This document shows positions 55,847 through 64,000 of a stretch of 64,000 bases of DNA, in pieces. Both the position numbers and the translations under genes were made by a program. The DNA is from Aequorivita vladivostokensis. GTDB taxonomy: Bacteria; Bacteroidota; Bacteroidia; Flavobacteriales; Flavobacteriaceae. Numbering within the stretch: the first letter of the stretch is position 1; each line of letters starts with the position of its first letter. Below the pieces are notes generated by a model that was not told the origin of the DNA, did no database searches, and worked only from the letters and a program-made list of their open reading frames with translations. Location: positions 496,001 through 560,000 of the forward strand of contig NZ_JSVU01000001.1 of NCBI RefSeq assembly GCF_000952855.1. Direction: 5' to 3'.

Positions 55847-55875
55847 AAAAGCACTTCCATTATGAGGTGCTTTTT
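55847..55875 (+). terminator. Terminator after gltA
   Basis: AAAAGCACTTC pairs with GAGGTGCTTTT (one wobble) around six bases and runs into T residues. The candidate -7 element of the next gene begins two bases later, so the T-tract and promoter adjoin. Confidence 0.82.
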
Positions 55876-55876
55876 C

Positions 55877-55884
55877 TATATTTG
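55877..55884 (+). promoter_or_regulatory. Candidate -7 element touching the next start codon
   Basis: TATATTTG fits TAnnTTTG exactly. Its last base is only four bases from the ATG at 55889, so transcription would start at or next to the A of the start codon and the mRNA would be leaderless. No TTG lies at the -33 position; the terminator stem occupies it. Confidence 0.55.
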
Positions 55885-55888
55885 CTAT

Positions 55889-56803
55889 ATGATCAACCTA
55901 CACATCAATGACGAAATATCAAGACTGCGCGCCGTAGTGCTGGGCCGCGCAGATAGCAATGGCCCCGTGCCAAAGCTGGAAGACGCCTATGATCCCAAAT
56001 CTGCGGAGCATATAAAGGCCGGCACGTACCCCAAAGATGAAGACATGGTAAAGGAAATGGAGGCCGTGGCCGAAGTTTTCAAAAAGTACGATGTAAAGGT
56101 GTATCGCCCCCATTCCATTAAGGACTATAACCAGATATTTTCGCGCGACATTGCCTTTGTGATTGAAGATAAATTCATTATCGCAAACATTCTGGAGGAC
56201 CGTTCCATGGAAATTGAGGCCATTGAGCACGTAATCAATCAGATTGATCCTTCAAAGATTATTGAATTTCCCGAAAATGCCCATATAGAGGGCGGCGATG
56301 TTATGCCCTGGGGCGACTATATTTTTGTAGGCGCCTATTATGGCGAAGATTACCCGAATTACATTACTGCCCGCACAAATCTGAACGCCGTAAAACACCT
56401 GCAGAAACTGTTTCCGCATAAAAAGGTGAAATCCTTTAACCTAAGAAAGAGCAACACCGTGGCCGATGAAAACGCACTGCACCTGGATTGCTGTTTTCAG
56501 CCCTTGGGACGCGGGAAGGCGATTATCCATAAGGAAGGTTTTTTGATTGAGGAGGAATATAATTGGCTTGTTGATTTCTTCGGAAAGGAAAATTGCTTCC
56601 ACATTACCAAGCGCGAGATGTATGAGATGAACAGCAACATCTTTAGTATCTCGCCCGATGTGGTCATTTCAGAAAAAAACTTTACCCGATTGAATACGTG
56701 GCTGCGCGAACAAGGCTTTACGGTAGAAGAAGTGCCGTACGCCGAAATCTCCAAACAGGAGGGGCTACTGCGCTGTACTACCATGCCGTTGGTACGGGAT
56801 TAA
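55889..56803 (+). CDS. Dimethylarginine dimethylaminohydrolase / amidinotransferase-like enzyme
   Basis: A 304-residue protein of the guanidino-group-modifying (pentein) superfamily. The opening ISRLRAVVLGRADSNG, the substrate-site motif NAHIEGGDVM near 130-139, HLDCCFQPLGRGKAII near 198-213, and a C-terminal catalytic Cys (Cys296 in LLRCTTMPLVRD) form the expected pattern. DDAH hydrolyses methylated arginines to citrulline; arginine deiminase and amidinotransferase are relatives, so the exact substrate is uncertain. The frame is open nine codons upstream, but that part is the gltA terminator and promoter, so ATG 55889 is preferred. Confidence 0.8.
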   Translation: MINLHINDEISRLRAVVLGRADSNGPVPKLEDAYDPKSAEHIKAGTYPKDEDMVKEMEAVAEVFKKYDVKVYRPHSIKDYNQIFSRDIAFVIEDKFIIANILEDRSMEIEAIEHVINQIDPSKIIEFPENAHIEGGDVMPWGDYIFVGAYYGEDYPNYITARTNLNAVKHLQKLFPHKKVKSFNLRKSNTVADENALHLDCCFQPLGRGKAIIHKEGFLIEEEYNWLVDFFGKENCFHITKREMYEMNSNIFSISPDVVISEKNFTRLNTWLREQGFTVEEVPYAEISKQEGLLRCTTMPLVRD

Positions 56804-56884
56804 TACGCTTTTTTATTTTTATCGAAAGACCAAAAGGCCTTTATTTACGTATATATAGGGAATCACATCTATAAAAATCTTCCT

Positions 56885-57685
56885 ATGAAAACGCTGGCCG
56901 TACTTATTGTTTCGTTATTTATATTCCAACACAGCTTCTCGCAGGGTAAAATAGATGGTTTTTATAAAGGCAAGAGCAAGGGTTCCGTGGTTTTAGGCCT
57001 TGGTTTTGAAGATTCAAAAAATTACTTTGCGGGCACCGAAAAAATAGGGTTGAGCCGAGATCTTTATTATATAAATCTTTGCGGCGCCTACGGAATTACT
57101 GACCATCTTGATGTGAACGTTTCGCTGCCTTATTTAAGCAGTGATGATGAAAGTGATTTTCAGGATATTTCCATCATGGTGAAATATCGCTTTTTTCAAA
57201 CTACTTCAGAAACTGGAAATTTGGAATTTAGTTTGGGAGCGGGATTGTCAACGCCTGTTTCAGATTATAATGTGGGCGGCTTGAACGATATAGGCCAGCA
57301 GGCCACGGTGATTGAAACCCGCGCGATGGCACATTACAAATGGCATTCCGGCTGGTTGGCTACACTGCAGAGTGGTTTTTCGTTTAAATTTGAGGAAACC
57401 CCAAACAGTATTCCGGTTACCTTAAAGGCCGGCAAAGCTGCGGCTAAATGGTATTACGATGTATTTTACGATTACCAACATGCTTTTGGTGGAATTGATT
57501 ACCGGGGCACTCCGCCACCGCAAAATTTTAGTGAGCTGGGGGTTGATTACCATAAAGTGGGCGGAACCGTATATCGTTCCTTCTCAGAAAGTTTCGGCGC
57601 TGCGCTTAATCTCTCCTACCTTTTGGGCGGAAGGAATACCTTTCAGGGGCCAGTCTACGGGGTGTCAATAGTGTATAATTTGTGA
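56885..57685 (+). CDS. Outer-membrane beta-barrel protein of unknown function
   Basis: A 266-residue protein with a signal peptide (about 1-19, ending QHSFSQ). The mature part is a run of amphipathic strands (GSVVLGLGFEDSKNYFAG, HLDVNVSLPYLSSDDESD, NLEFSLGAGLSTPVSDYNVG) ending in GPVYGVSIVYNL, a pattern of a small barrel of perhaps 12 strands. It resembles the transporter-like outer-membrane proteins often annotated without function. No operon partner is obvious; it lies between the DDAH-like gene and the peptidase gene. Confidence 0.7.
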   Translation: MKTLAVLIVSLFIFQHSFSQGKIDGFYKGKSKGSVVLGLGFEDSKNYFAGTEKIGLSRDLYYINLCGAYGITDHLDVNVSLPYLSSDDESDFQDISIMVKYRFFQTTSETGNLEFSLGAGLSTPVSDYNVGGLNDIGQQATVIETRAMAHYKWHSGWLATLQSGFSFKFEETPNSIPVTLKAGKAAAKWYYDVFYDYQHAFGGIDYRGTPPPQNFSELGVDYHKVGGTVYRSFSESFGAALNLSYLLGGRNTFQGPVYGVSIVYNL

Positions 57686-57773
57686 GCCATTGTAACTAAT
57701 TGTAATTCGCATTAAATAACGCTTTGTGGGCTTATTTAACAAAAAAACCATGCCCTCTTTCACAAAAAATTAG

Positions 57774-57781
57774 TAAACTTG
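57774..57781 (+). promoter_or_regulatory. Candidate -7 element of the S9 peptidase gene
   Basis: TAAACTTG differs from TAnnTTTG at one position and would start transcription near 57787. This is past the upstream TTG at 57779, which supports the TTG at 57803 as the translation start. No -33 TTG is clear. Confidence 0.35.
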
Positions 57782-57802
57782 GCGTATCAAAATTTTAACA
57801 CT

Positions 57803-59983
57803 TTGAAAAGATTTAACGCCCTCCCTTTTTTACTGCTGTTTTTAACGGCCATTACTACCCTTACCGCACAACAGAAAAGCATAAGCCTAGAAGAAATTTG
57901 GGGCGGAGCCTTCCGAACCCAAGGTCTGGATGCCCTGCATTCCATGAACAATGGAAAGCAATATGCCGTTTTAAATTACGACCGGCAGGAAAAAGCTTCA
58001 ACTGTAGATGTGTATGATTACAAAAGCGGCGAGAAGGTGCGCACGCTCTTAAACTCAAAAGATTTGAAGGGGATAGATTATATTATTTCCTATGAGTTTA
58101 GCGAGGATGAATCAAAAATTCTATTTACTACTGCGCTGCAGCAAATATACCGACGCTCTTCTTTGGGTACCTATTATGTTTATGATATTGCATCGAAACA
58201 GATTGGCTTGGTTTCAACTAATAAAATCCAGGAACCAACCTTCAGTAACGACGGCAGTAAGATTGCTTATGGATTTGAGAACAACCTATATATTAAGAAT
58301 TTAAAAACAGGAGAAACCAAGCAGATAACCACCGACGGGAAAAAGAACAGCATTATAAATGGAATTACCGATTGGGTATATGAGGAAGAATTTGCTTTTG
58401 TGCGAGCTTTTGAATGGAGTAAAGATGGTGATAGGCTTGCCTTCATAAAATTTGATGAAACCGAAGTGCCACAGTTCAATATGGATCTATATGGCGATGC
58501 GCTATATCCTACAGCAGATACGTTTAAATATCCAAAAGCAGGAGAGGCAAATTCCAAGGTTTCGTTGCATATATACGATCTGGGCAGCGGCAGTACTTCA
58601 GAAATAGATCTTTCAAGTTATAACAATTATTACATTCCCCGTTTGCTTTGGACAAAGGACAACAACCTGCTGAGCGTACAGCTGGCCAACCGTCATCAGA
58701 ATGTGATAGATTTGGTATTTGTGGATGCCTCAAACAACACTTCAAACCTAATATTGGCGGAAAAGGATGACGCCTATGTGGACGTTACCGACAATCTCAC
58801 ATTTTTAAACAACAACAGTTTTTTCTGGACCAGTGAAAAGGACGGCTGGAACCATATTTATCAATACGACAAAAATGGAAAGTTACTGAACCAAGTGACC
58901 AAGGGGCCTTGGGAAGTAACTGCCTATTACGGTTTTGACCAAAACACGGGTCGCGTTTACTATCAAAGTACTGAAAACGGAAGCATCAACCGGGATGTGT
59001 ATAGTATACTTCCCTCAGGGAAAAACAAGGTGCGTCTTACCGACCGCAAGGGAACTAACGATGCGGACTTTAGTGCAGACTATACTTATTTCATCAATAC
59101 TTTTTCTGATGCTAAAACCCCCTATGTGTATACGCTACACGAAGCAAAAACTGGAAAATTATTACGTGAAATAAAAAATAATAATGATTTGAAGAATCGA
59201 TTGGCTTCCTATAAAATTTCACCCAAGGAATTTTCAACTATCCAAGTAAATGGCGAAGATTTAAATATGTATATGATAAAGCCGTTGGATTTTGATGAAA
59301 ACAAGCAATATCCGCTATTTCTCTACCAATATTCCGGTCCTGGCTCTCAGAATGTTTCCAACAGTTGGATGGGTACAAACGATTATTGGCATGAAATGCT
59401 AGTGAATGATCAGGAAATTATTGTGGCCTGTGTGGACGGACGCGGAACAGGTTTTAAAGGAAGGGATTTCAAAAAGATGACTCAAAAGGAATTAGGGAAA
59501 TACGAAGTGGAAGACCAAATAGCGGTCGCCAAAAAGTTGGGTGAACTTCCATATATCGATGCCTCGCGCACCGGAATTTGGGGTTGGAGCTATGGTGGCT
59601 TTATGTCTTCAAACGCGTTGTTTCAGGCGCCGGACACTTTTGAGATGGCCATTGCAGTTGCCCCGGTAACCAGCTGGCGATTTTATGATAGCATCTATAC
59701 AGAGCGCTATATGCAAACTCCGCAGGAAAACGCTTCGGGTTATGATGAAAATTCTCCCCTATCGCACGTGGAGGGGCTAAAGGGAAAATTCTTATTGGTA
59801 CACGGAAGTGCAGATGACAACGTGCACGTACAGAACAGTATGCGCTTGATTGAAGCTTTGGTACAGGCAAACAAGCAGTTTGACTGGAGAATCTATCCCG
59901 ATAAAAACCACGGTATTTATGGAGGCAACACGCGCCTGCATTTATATACTTTAATGACAGATTTCATCAAGAAGAATTTATAA
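57803..59983 (+). CDS. Dipeptidyl-peptidase-IV-like S9 family peptidase
   Basis: From TTG 57803 the protein has 726 residues and a proper signal peptide (MKRFNALPFLLLFLTAITTL, cleavage near LTAQ). An eight-bladed beta-propeller (about 30-470) precedes the alpha/beta-hydrolase domain with the catalytic Ser596 in WGWSYGGF, Asp671 or 672 in HGSADDNVH and His703 in KNHGIYGG. WVYEEEF in the propeller has the two glutamates that bind the substrate amino terminus, so it should cleave Xaa-Pro dipeptides in the periplasm. The frame opens eight codons earlier at TTG 57779. Two peptide transporters follow. Confidence 0.92.
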   Translation: MKRFNALPFLLLFLTAITTLTAQQKSISLEEIWGGAFRTQGLDALHSMNNGKQYAVLNYDRQEKASTVDVYDYKSGEKVRTLLNSKDLKGIDYIISYEFSEDESKILFTTALQQIYRRSSLGTYYVYDIASKQIGLVSTNKIQEPTFSNDGSKIAYGFENNLYIKNLKTGETKQITTDGKKNSIINGITDWVYEEEFAFVRAFEWSKDGDRLAFIKFDETEVPQFNMDLYGDALYPTADTFKYPKAGEANSKVSLHIYDLGSGSTSEIDLSSYNNYYIPRLLWTKDNNLLSVQLANRHQNVIDLVFVDASNNTSNLILAEKDDAYVDVTDNLTFLNNNSFFWTSEKDGWNHIYQYDKNGKLLNQVTKGPWEVTAYYGFDQNTGRVYYQSTENGSINRDVYSILPSGKNKVRLTDRKGTNDADFSADYTYFINTFSDAKTPYVYTLHEAKTGKLLREIKNNNDLKNRLASYKISPKEFSTIQVNGEDLNMYMIKPLDFDENKQYPLFLYQYSGPGSQNVSNSWMGTNDYWHEMLVNDQEIIVACVDGRGTGFKGRDFKKMTQKELGKYEVEDQIAVAKKLGELPYIDASRTGIWGWSYGGFMSSNALFQAPDTFEMAIAVAPVTSWRFYDSIYTERYMQTPQENASGYDENSPLSHVEGLKGKFLLVHGSADDNVHVQNSMRLIEALVQANKQFDWRIYPDKNHGIYGGNTRLHLYTLMTDFIKKNL

Positions 59984-60018
59984 ATAAAAAAAATCAACTC
60001 TAATTAATTATATATTTT

Positions 60019-61422
60019 ATGTCAGAAGCACTTCAATATCAAAAACAGAAGGAATTATTTGGCCACCCAGTAGGTCTTTACATTTTGTTCTTTACCGAAA
60101 TGTGGGAACGCTTCTCCTATTATGGGATGCGCGCCATTTTGGTACTTTACTTGGTTGCAGAGGCTACCAGCGGTAATCCTGGTTTAGGGTGGACCAACGC
60201 AGAAGCACTTTCCCTCTATGGAACCTACACTATGCTTGTGTATGTAGCCTCCATTCCCGGAGGATGGATTGCCGACAAATTTATGGGCCAGAAACAATCG
60301 GTACTGGTTGGTGGTATTCTGTTAGTGGCGGGTCATGGTATTCTTTCCATTGAAGAAATGTGGGCATTCTATACAGGTCTTGGTCTTATCATTGCTGGGG
60401 TAGGGATGCTTAAGCCAAATATTTCAACTATGGTTGGAGGTCTTTATAAGCCCGGCGATATTAGAAGAGATAAAGGTTTTACTATTTTTTACATAGGTAT
60501 TAACATTGGTGCTTTTCTCTCCAGTTTAATTGTGGGGTATGTTGGTGAAGTTTATGGCTGGCATTATGGTTTCGGTCTTGCTGCCATAGGTATGGCTTTG
60601 GGATTACTTCAATATTTAGTAGGCCAAAAACATTTAAAATACGTTGGGAATAATACAAACAAATCTATTGATCCCGAAGAAAAGGCAGCGATGAAGAGGC
60701 CTCTTTCAAAAGTTGAAAAGGATAGAATGATCGTTCTGTTCATTTCTTTCATTTTAGTTATCGTTTTCTGGGGAGCATTCGAGCAAGCCGGAGGGTTGAT
60801 GAATATTTACGCATCCGAAAAGACCGATAGAATGCTATTGGGCTGGGAAGTACCAGCTTCGTGGTTTCAGTCACTTAACGCAATGTTTATTATTATTCTG
60901 GGTACCGCGGTTGCAGCCTATTGGGCCAAAAGAAAGTTAAAGGGAAAGGTTTCCACTTCACTTTTCAAAATGTGCCTAGGTCTAATTATTATGGGGATGG
61001 GATTCTTCTTTATGACTGCCGCCGCAGCGCAATTCAATAGCGAAGGGGCATCTGCAATGTACTGGTTAGTGTTGGCTTATTTGTTCCACACGGTGGGAGA
61101 GTTGTGCTTATCACCAGTTGCGCTTTCTTACATCACAAAATTGGCTCCGTTGAAATATGCGTCCTTAATGATGGGAGTATATTTTGCCATGACAGGCTTT
61201 GGAAACAAGGTAGCCGGACTTTTAGGTGAATCGGCTTCTGACTTAGGAGAATATACCGTATTTACCGGTATAGCCGTATTCTGTGTTGTATTCGGATTAT
61301 TGGTTTTATTGGTAAGAAAGAAATTGGAAAAACTTACACACGGGGCTGAGGACAATGAGCGTGAACTACACGATAATGAACCCTTTGAACTTGCAGATCC
61401 AGAAATAAACAAAGCCAACTAA
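60019..61422 (+). CDS. POT-family proton-dependent peptide transporter (first of two)
   Basis: A 467-residue inner-membrane MFS protein of the PTR2/POT family. The proton-coupling motif ExxERFSYYG is in TEMWERFSYYGM (about residues 27-38), GGWIADKFMGQ follows after TM2, and the PTR2 signature is FTIFYIGINIGAFLSS near 154-169. It should import di- and tripeptides with protons. It begins 35 bases after the S9 peptidase gene, which would produce dipeptides in the periplasm, and 35 bases before a second POT gene. Confidence 0.95.
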   Translation: MSEALQYQKQKELFGHPVGLYILFFTEMWERFSYYGMRAILVLYLVAEATSGNPGLGWTNAEALSLYGTYTMLVYVASIPGGWIADKFMGQKQSVLVGGILLVAGHGILSIEEMWAFYTGLGLIIAGVGMLKPNISTMVGGLYKPGDIRRDKGFTIFYIGINIGAFLSSLIVGYVGEVYGWHYGFGLAAIGMALGLLQYLVGQKHLKYVGNNTNKSIDPEEKAAMKRPLSKVEKDRMIVLFISFILVIVFWGAFEQAGGLMNIYASEKTDRMLLGWEVPASWFQSLNAMFIIILGTAVAAYWAKRKLKGKVSTSLFKMCLGLIIMGMGFFFMTAAAAQFNSEGASAMYWLVLAYLFHTVGELCLSPVALSYITKLAPLKYASLMMGVYFAMTGFGNKVAGLLGESASDLGEYTVFTGIAVFCVVFGLLVLLVRKKLEKLTHGAEDNERELHDNEPFELADPEINKAN

Positions 61423-61457
61423 CTTTTTCAGAAACAATCTAACCAAAATACATACCG

Positions 61458-63248
61458 ATGAATACCGATATAGAGAATCTATTTAAGGATAAAGTTTTAG
61501 GACATCCCGCGGGATTATTTATACTCTTTTTTACCGAAATGTGGGAACGATTTTCCTTTTATGGAATGCGTATTCTTTTGGTATTATTCCTTACTGCACC
61601 TATATTAAGCGACAATCCCGGTTGGGAATGGCCTCGGGAGCATGCCTTGGCACTCATTGGTACCTACGCGTCCCTTTTATACTTAACCCCGATAATTGGC
61701 GGTTGGATAGCAGATAAGATTACCGGCTACCGTATGGCCGTAGTTCTCGGTTGTATTATTATGACCTTAGGCCACGCTTCCATGGCGCTGGAAACCACCG
61801 CATCTTTTTACTTGGGGCTTGCGCTTTTGGTAATTGGAACCGGATTTTTTAAGCCGAATATTACTTCCATTATTTCTGAAATGTACAAAGGGAAGGAATC
61901 CAAAAAAGACGGAGCCTACACCATTTTCTATATGGGGGTGAACGCGGGCGCATTCTTCGGGATGATGCTTTGCGGCTATTTGGCTGAAAATTATGGCTGG
62001 TCTTGGGGCTTTGGGCTTGCGGGAATTTTTATGTTTTTTGGAATGCTTCAATTTTTGTTGGCCAATAAAATCTTCGGAGGAATTGGCGCAAGACCTTCCA
62101 AAGTCCACGAGGTAGAAATACCTCAAAACATTAATGAAGAAAGGCCTGAATTGCGAAGCGAGGAAGTAGAGGAAGCACCTATCAAATTGAATCCATTCAC
62201 GATGTTTGATTTTGTTTTGATCGTATTATCATCAATAGGAGGCTTGCTATATTTATTTAATGATCCCTTGGAAAAAATATATGATACCTCGCTTGTGCCC
62301 TTTGAAATTGGCGGAATGAGTGGGACTAATATCGTGGTACTGGCTGCTTTGGCCATGTTCCTAATATTATTGATAACGCGGATTGCCCGATATTTGCCAA
62401 TTGTAAGAGATAGGTTAATTGCCGTTTCCATTTTCGGATTGTTTACCGTTTTCTTCTTCGCATTCTTTGAACAATCATTAGGCTCCATGACGCTTTTTGC
62501 CCAGGATTATACAGATAGGGACTTAACCGGAAATTCTGCCATGATTTTCAAAATTATAGATGCGCTATTAACGACCGTACCCTTGATTATTATTTCTTGG
62601 GTAATTTATTTGCTCGTCAAGAAAACACATAGTAGAATTGCCCTGTCCAATGTGGCATTGGTGATCGCATTTATTGGTATTTGGGGGCTGGTTATTTATA
62701 GGTTGTACGATAAATTCAATCAAACTGAATTGCAGGTAGATGCCACTTGGTTCGGGATTTTAAATTCGTTCTTTATTATTACTTTAGCGCCCATTTTTTC
62801 AAAATGGTGGGAGAGTAAGTATAACCCCAGTGCGGCCGTAAAATATGGCATCGGGCTTATACTTTTGGGCTTGGGCTTTGCCATTCTTTCCTATGGAGCA
62901 TCAGACATTCCTCCGGGAGCCATGACCGCAAAGGTAAGTATGGTATTCTTGATTCTGGCTTACTTAATGCACACCATGGGCGAACTTTGTCTTTCACCGT
63001 TGGGACTTTCCTATTTGAGTAAATTGGTGCCTGCGCGTATGATAGGCTTTATGTTCGGGGTGTGGTACCTTGCCATAGCCGTGGGCCAAAAAGCAGCGAA
63101 CACTATGGGCGGGATGATCGATAAAATTTCGGCAGAGTATTCCATGGGAACTTTCTTTTTGATATTTACATTAATTCCTATTGGCGTTGGTGTTATTTCA
63201 ATGTTGTTGAACCCGGTTCTAAAAAAATTAATGCACGGTATTCGTTAA
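61458..63248 (+). CDS. POT-family proton-dependent peptide transporter (second of two)
   Basis: A paralogue of the preceding gene with 596 residues. The same motifs are present: TEMWERFSFYGMRILL near 27-42, GGWIADKITGYR, and YTIFYMGVNAGAFFGM near 153-168. The additional length comes mainly from the middle, where a hydrophilic loop (ARPSKVHEVEIPQNINEERP) leads into extra membrane helices (about residues 250-330) and from a helix-rich region that follows. The specificity difference between the two copies cannot be read. It ends in a terminator. Confidence 0.95.
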   Translation: MNTDIENLFKDKVLGHPAGLFILFFTEMWERFSFYGMRILLVLFLTAPILSDNPGWEWPREHALALIGTYASLLYLTPIIGGWIADKITGYRMAVVLGCIIMTLGHASMALETTASFYLGLALLVIGTGFFKPNITSIISEMYKGKESKKDGAYTIFYMGVNAGAFFGMMLCGYLAENYGWSWGFGLAGIFMFFGMLQFLLANKIFGGIGARPSKVHEVEIPQNINEERPELRSEEVEEAPIKLNPFTMFDFVLIVLSSIGGLLYLFNDPLEKIYDTSLVPFEIGGMSGTNIVVLAALAMFLILLITRIARYLPIVRDRLIAVSIFGLFTVFFFAFFEQSLGSMTLFAQDYTDRDLTGNSAMIFKIIDALLTTVPLIIISWVIYLLVKKTHSRIALSNVALVIAFIGIWGLVIYRLYDKFNQTELQVDATWFGILNSFFIITLAPIFSKWWESKYNPSAAVKYGIGLILLGLGFAILSYGASDIPPGAMTAKVSMVFLILAYLMHTMGELCLSPLGLSYLSKLVPARMIGFMFGVWYLAIAVGQKAANTMGGMIDKISAEYSMGTFFLIFTLIPIGVGVISMLLNPVLKKLMHGIR

Positions 63249-63268
63249 TACACAATAGTTTATAATAT

Positions 63269-63297
63269 AAAAGCGTTCCTTTTTATGGAACGCTTTT
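63269..63297 (+). terminator. Terminator after the POT transporter genes
   Basis: AAAAGCGTTCC and GGAACGCTTTT are perfectly complementary 11-base arms with a seven-base loop, followed by T residues. It starts 21 bases after the stop and probably ends the peptidase-POT-POT transcript. Confidence 0.88.
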
Positions 63298-63333
63298 TGT
63301 TTCAAAAACATCAAAAATTCAAAAGCACTTACA

Positions 63334-63867
63334 ATGAAATACTTATTACTCTTTTTTCTTATTATTTCCGCAGGTACGGTCCATTCCCAAAAAATTAACT
63401 GGATGACCATGAACGAGGCGCTTGCCGCCCAGAAGAAAGAACCGAAAAAGATTTTTATGGACGTCTATACCACCTGGTGCGGCCCCTGCAAAATGCTCGA
63501 TAAAAATACCTTTACCGATCCCGAGGTGATCGAGTATTTGAACAAAAACTATTATTCTGTAAAGTTTAATGCGGAAGGGACCGAGGAGGTAACCTTTAAT
63601 GATTTCACATATACAAACCCAAATTATGATCCTGCCCGAAAAGGGAGAAACTCACAACACTTGTTTGCGCACGCGCTAAAAGTAACGGCGTATCCAAGTG
63701 TGGTTTTCTTTACCGAGGAAGGTAAGCTAATTCAGGCAGTTCCGGGATACCGGACACCTCCGCAGCTTGAGATTTTTCTTAAGATGATACATTCGGACGA
63801 TTACCTGAAAATAACAACCGCCGAGGCTTGGGAGGAATATCAGAAAAATTTTAAACCCACATTTTAG
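63334..63867 (+). CDS. Periplasmic thioredoxin-fold protein
   Basis: A 177-residue protein with a signal peptide (about 1-18, ending GTVHSQ). The redox motif CGPC is at residues 49-52 (TTWCGPCK), with the cis-proline region VTAYPSVVFFTEEGK near 120-134. An insertion of about 30 residues containing FNDFTYTNPNYDPARKG separates the third helix from the cis-proline strand. It probably reduces or exchanges disulfides in the periplasm or envelope. The partner is unknown. It has its own terminator. Confidence 0.88.
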   Translation: MKYLLLFFLIISAGTVHSQKINWMTMNEALAAQKKEPKKIFMDVYTTWCGPCKMLDKNTFTDPEVIEYLNKNYYSVKFNAEGTEEVTFNDFTYTNPNYDPARKGRNSQHLFAHALKVTAYPSVVFFTEEGKLIQAVPGYRTPPQLEIFLKMIHSDDYLKITTAEAWEEYQKNFKPTF

Positions 63868-63894
63868 GATAGCATTTTCGGTTTCATATTCGGG

Positions 63895-64000
63895 CTATTC
63901 TATTGGGAAAGCTCCTTGTTTCGCTGTATGGTGGAACGGGAGCTTTTTTAGTTTGCAGGTTTTTTCCCAACGGTTTACATAAGAATAATAGTTGCTGCCA
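63895..64000 (-). CDS. Possible C-terminal end of a leftward gene cut by the window edge
   Basis: On the minus strand one frame is open from base 64000 to a TAG at 63895-63897, giving 34 codons that read like a protein end (YYSYVNRWEKTCKLKKLPFH, then HTAKQGAFPIE). A second frame is also open through most of the region, and the terminator stem lies within both. The evidence is only the residue composition, so this is a weak call, and no family can be named. Confidence 0.3.
   Translation of the reverse strand, partial: GSNYYSYVNRWEKTCKLKKLPFHHTAKQGAFPIE
63908..63949 (+). terminator. Terminator after the thioredoxin-fold gene
   Basis: AAAGCTCC and GGAGCTTT are the outer arms; the inner TTGTTTC and GGAACG pair with wobbles. 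A run of six T residues follows. It begins 41 bases after the stop. On the minus strand it may also end a leftward gene. Confidence 0.75.

Overview
The window looks like a chromosomal segment from a member of the Bacteroidota, most likely family Flavobacteriaceae. This rests on the TTG-N19-TAnnTTTG type promoter before rpsL and further TAnnTTTG elements, the near absence of Shine-Dalgarno sequences, SusC/SusD genes, a long FtsZ with a large linker, an FtsI with a PASTA domain, an FtsL of the Bacteroidota type, and a str-S10-spc-alpha ribosomal supercluster without tuf, map or adk. Nearly all of it is core, vertically inherited genome. I see no prophage, insertion sequence, CRISPR array or defence island.

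Layout: (1) 1-495, an alpha/beta hydrolase cut by the window edge, divergent from (2) 605-16667, the complete division and cell-wall cluster mraZ-rsmH-ftsL-ftsI-murE-mraY-murD-ftsW-murG-murC-ftsQ-ftsA-ftsZ, with MraZ-type operator repeats in front and a terminator behind; murF and ddl are absent. (3) 16754-26989, a mixed housekeeping stretch: yqeY, tRNA-Arg(TCG), a SpoIIAA-like protein, a DUF1569 protein, radC, a polysaccharide-deacetylase-like protein, a YjjG-type nucleotidase, a tightly coupled trio of envelope proteins (lipoprotein, DUF5723-like barrel, secreted protein), rarA, a rhomboid protease and rlmB. (4) 27187-34022, leftward genes: a SusC/SusD pair with a small lipoprotein, and an Omp85-like outer-membrane protein. 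(5) 34124-51760, one rightward array of 33 genes from rpsL to rplQ, including fusA, secY, infA and rpoA. (6) 51766-56803, carA, eno, gltA and a dimethylarginine-hydrolase-like enzyme. (7) 56885-64000, an outer-membrane protein, a dipeptidyl-peptidase-IV-like S9 peptidase followed by two tandem POT peptide transporters, and a periplasmic thioredoxin-fold protein.

The coding content gives a coherent picture: division and peptidoglycan precursor synthesis on one side, translation and secretion on the other, with envelope and peptide-uptake functions between and after. The least explained structure lies in the spacers. Many intergenic gaps, several of them inside these essential operons, are built from short reiterated words, nested inverted repeats or near-perfect palindromes. 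One 30-base phrase recurs at 28 of 30 positions in two different gaps, and a 22-base GC-rich palindrome recurs at 19 of 22 positions in the rsmH-ftsL and rpsJ-rplC gaps. Other points worth attention are a promoter element five bases from the probable start codon of the DDAH-like gene, an intrinsic-terminator-like hairpin inside the S10 operon, and structured leaders before rpsH, rpsD and rplQ.

All calls are from reading the sequence. Family names come from motif recognition, not from a database search.
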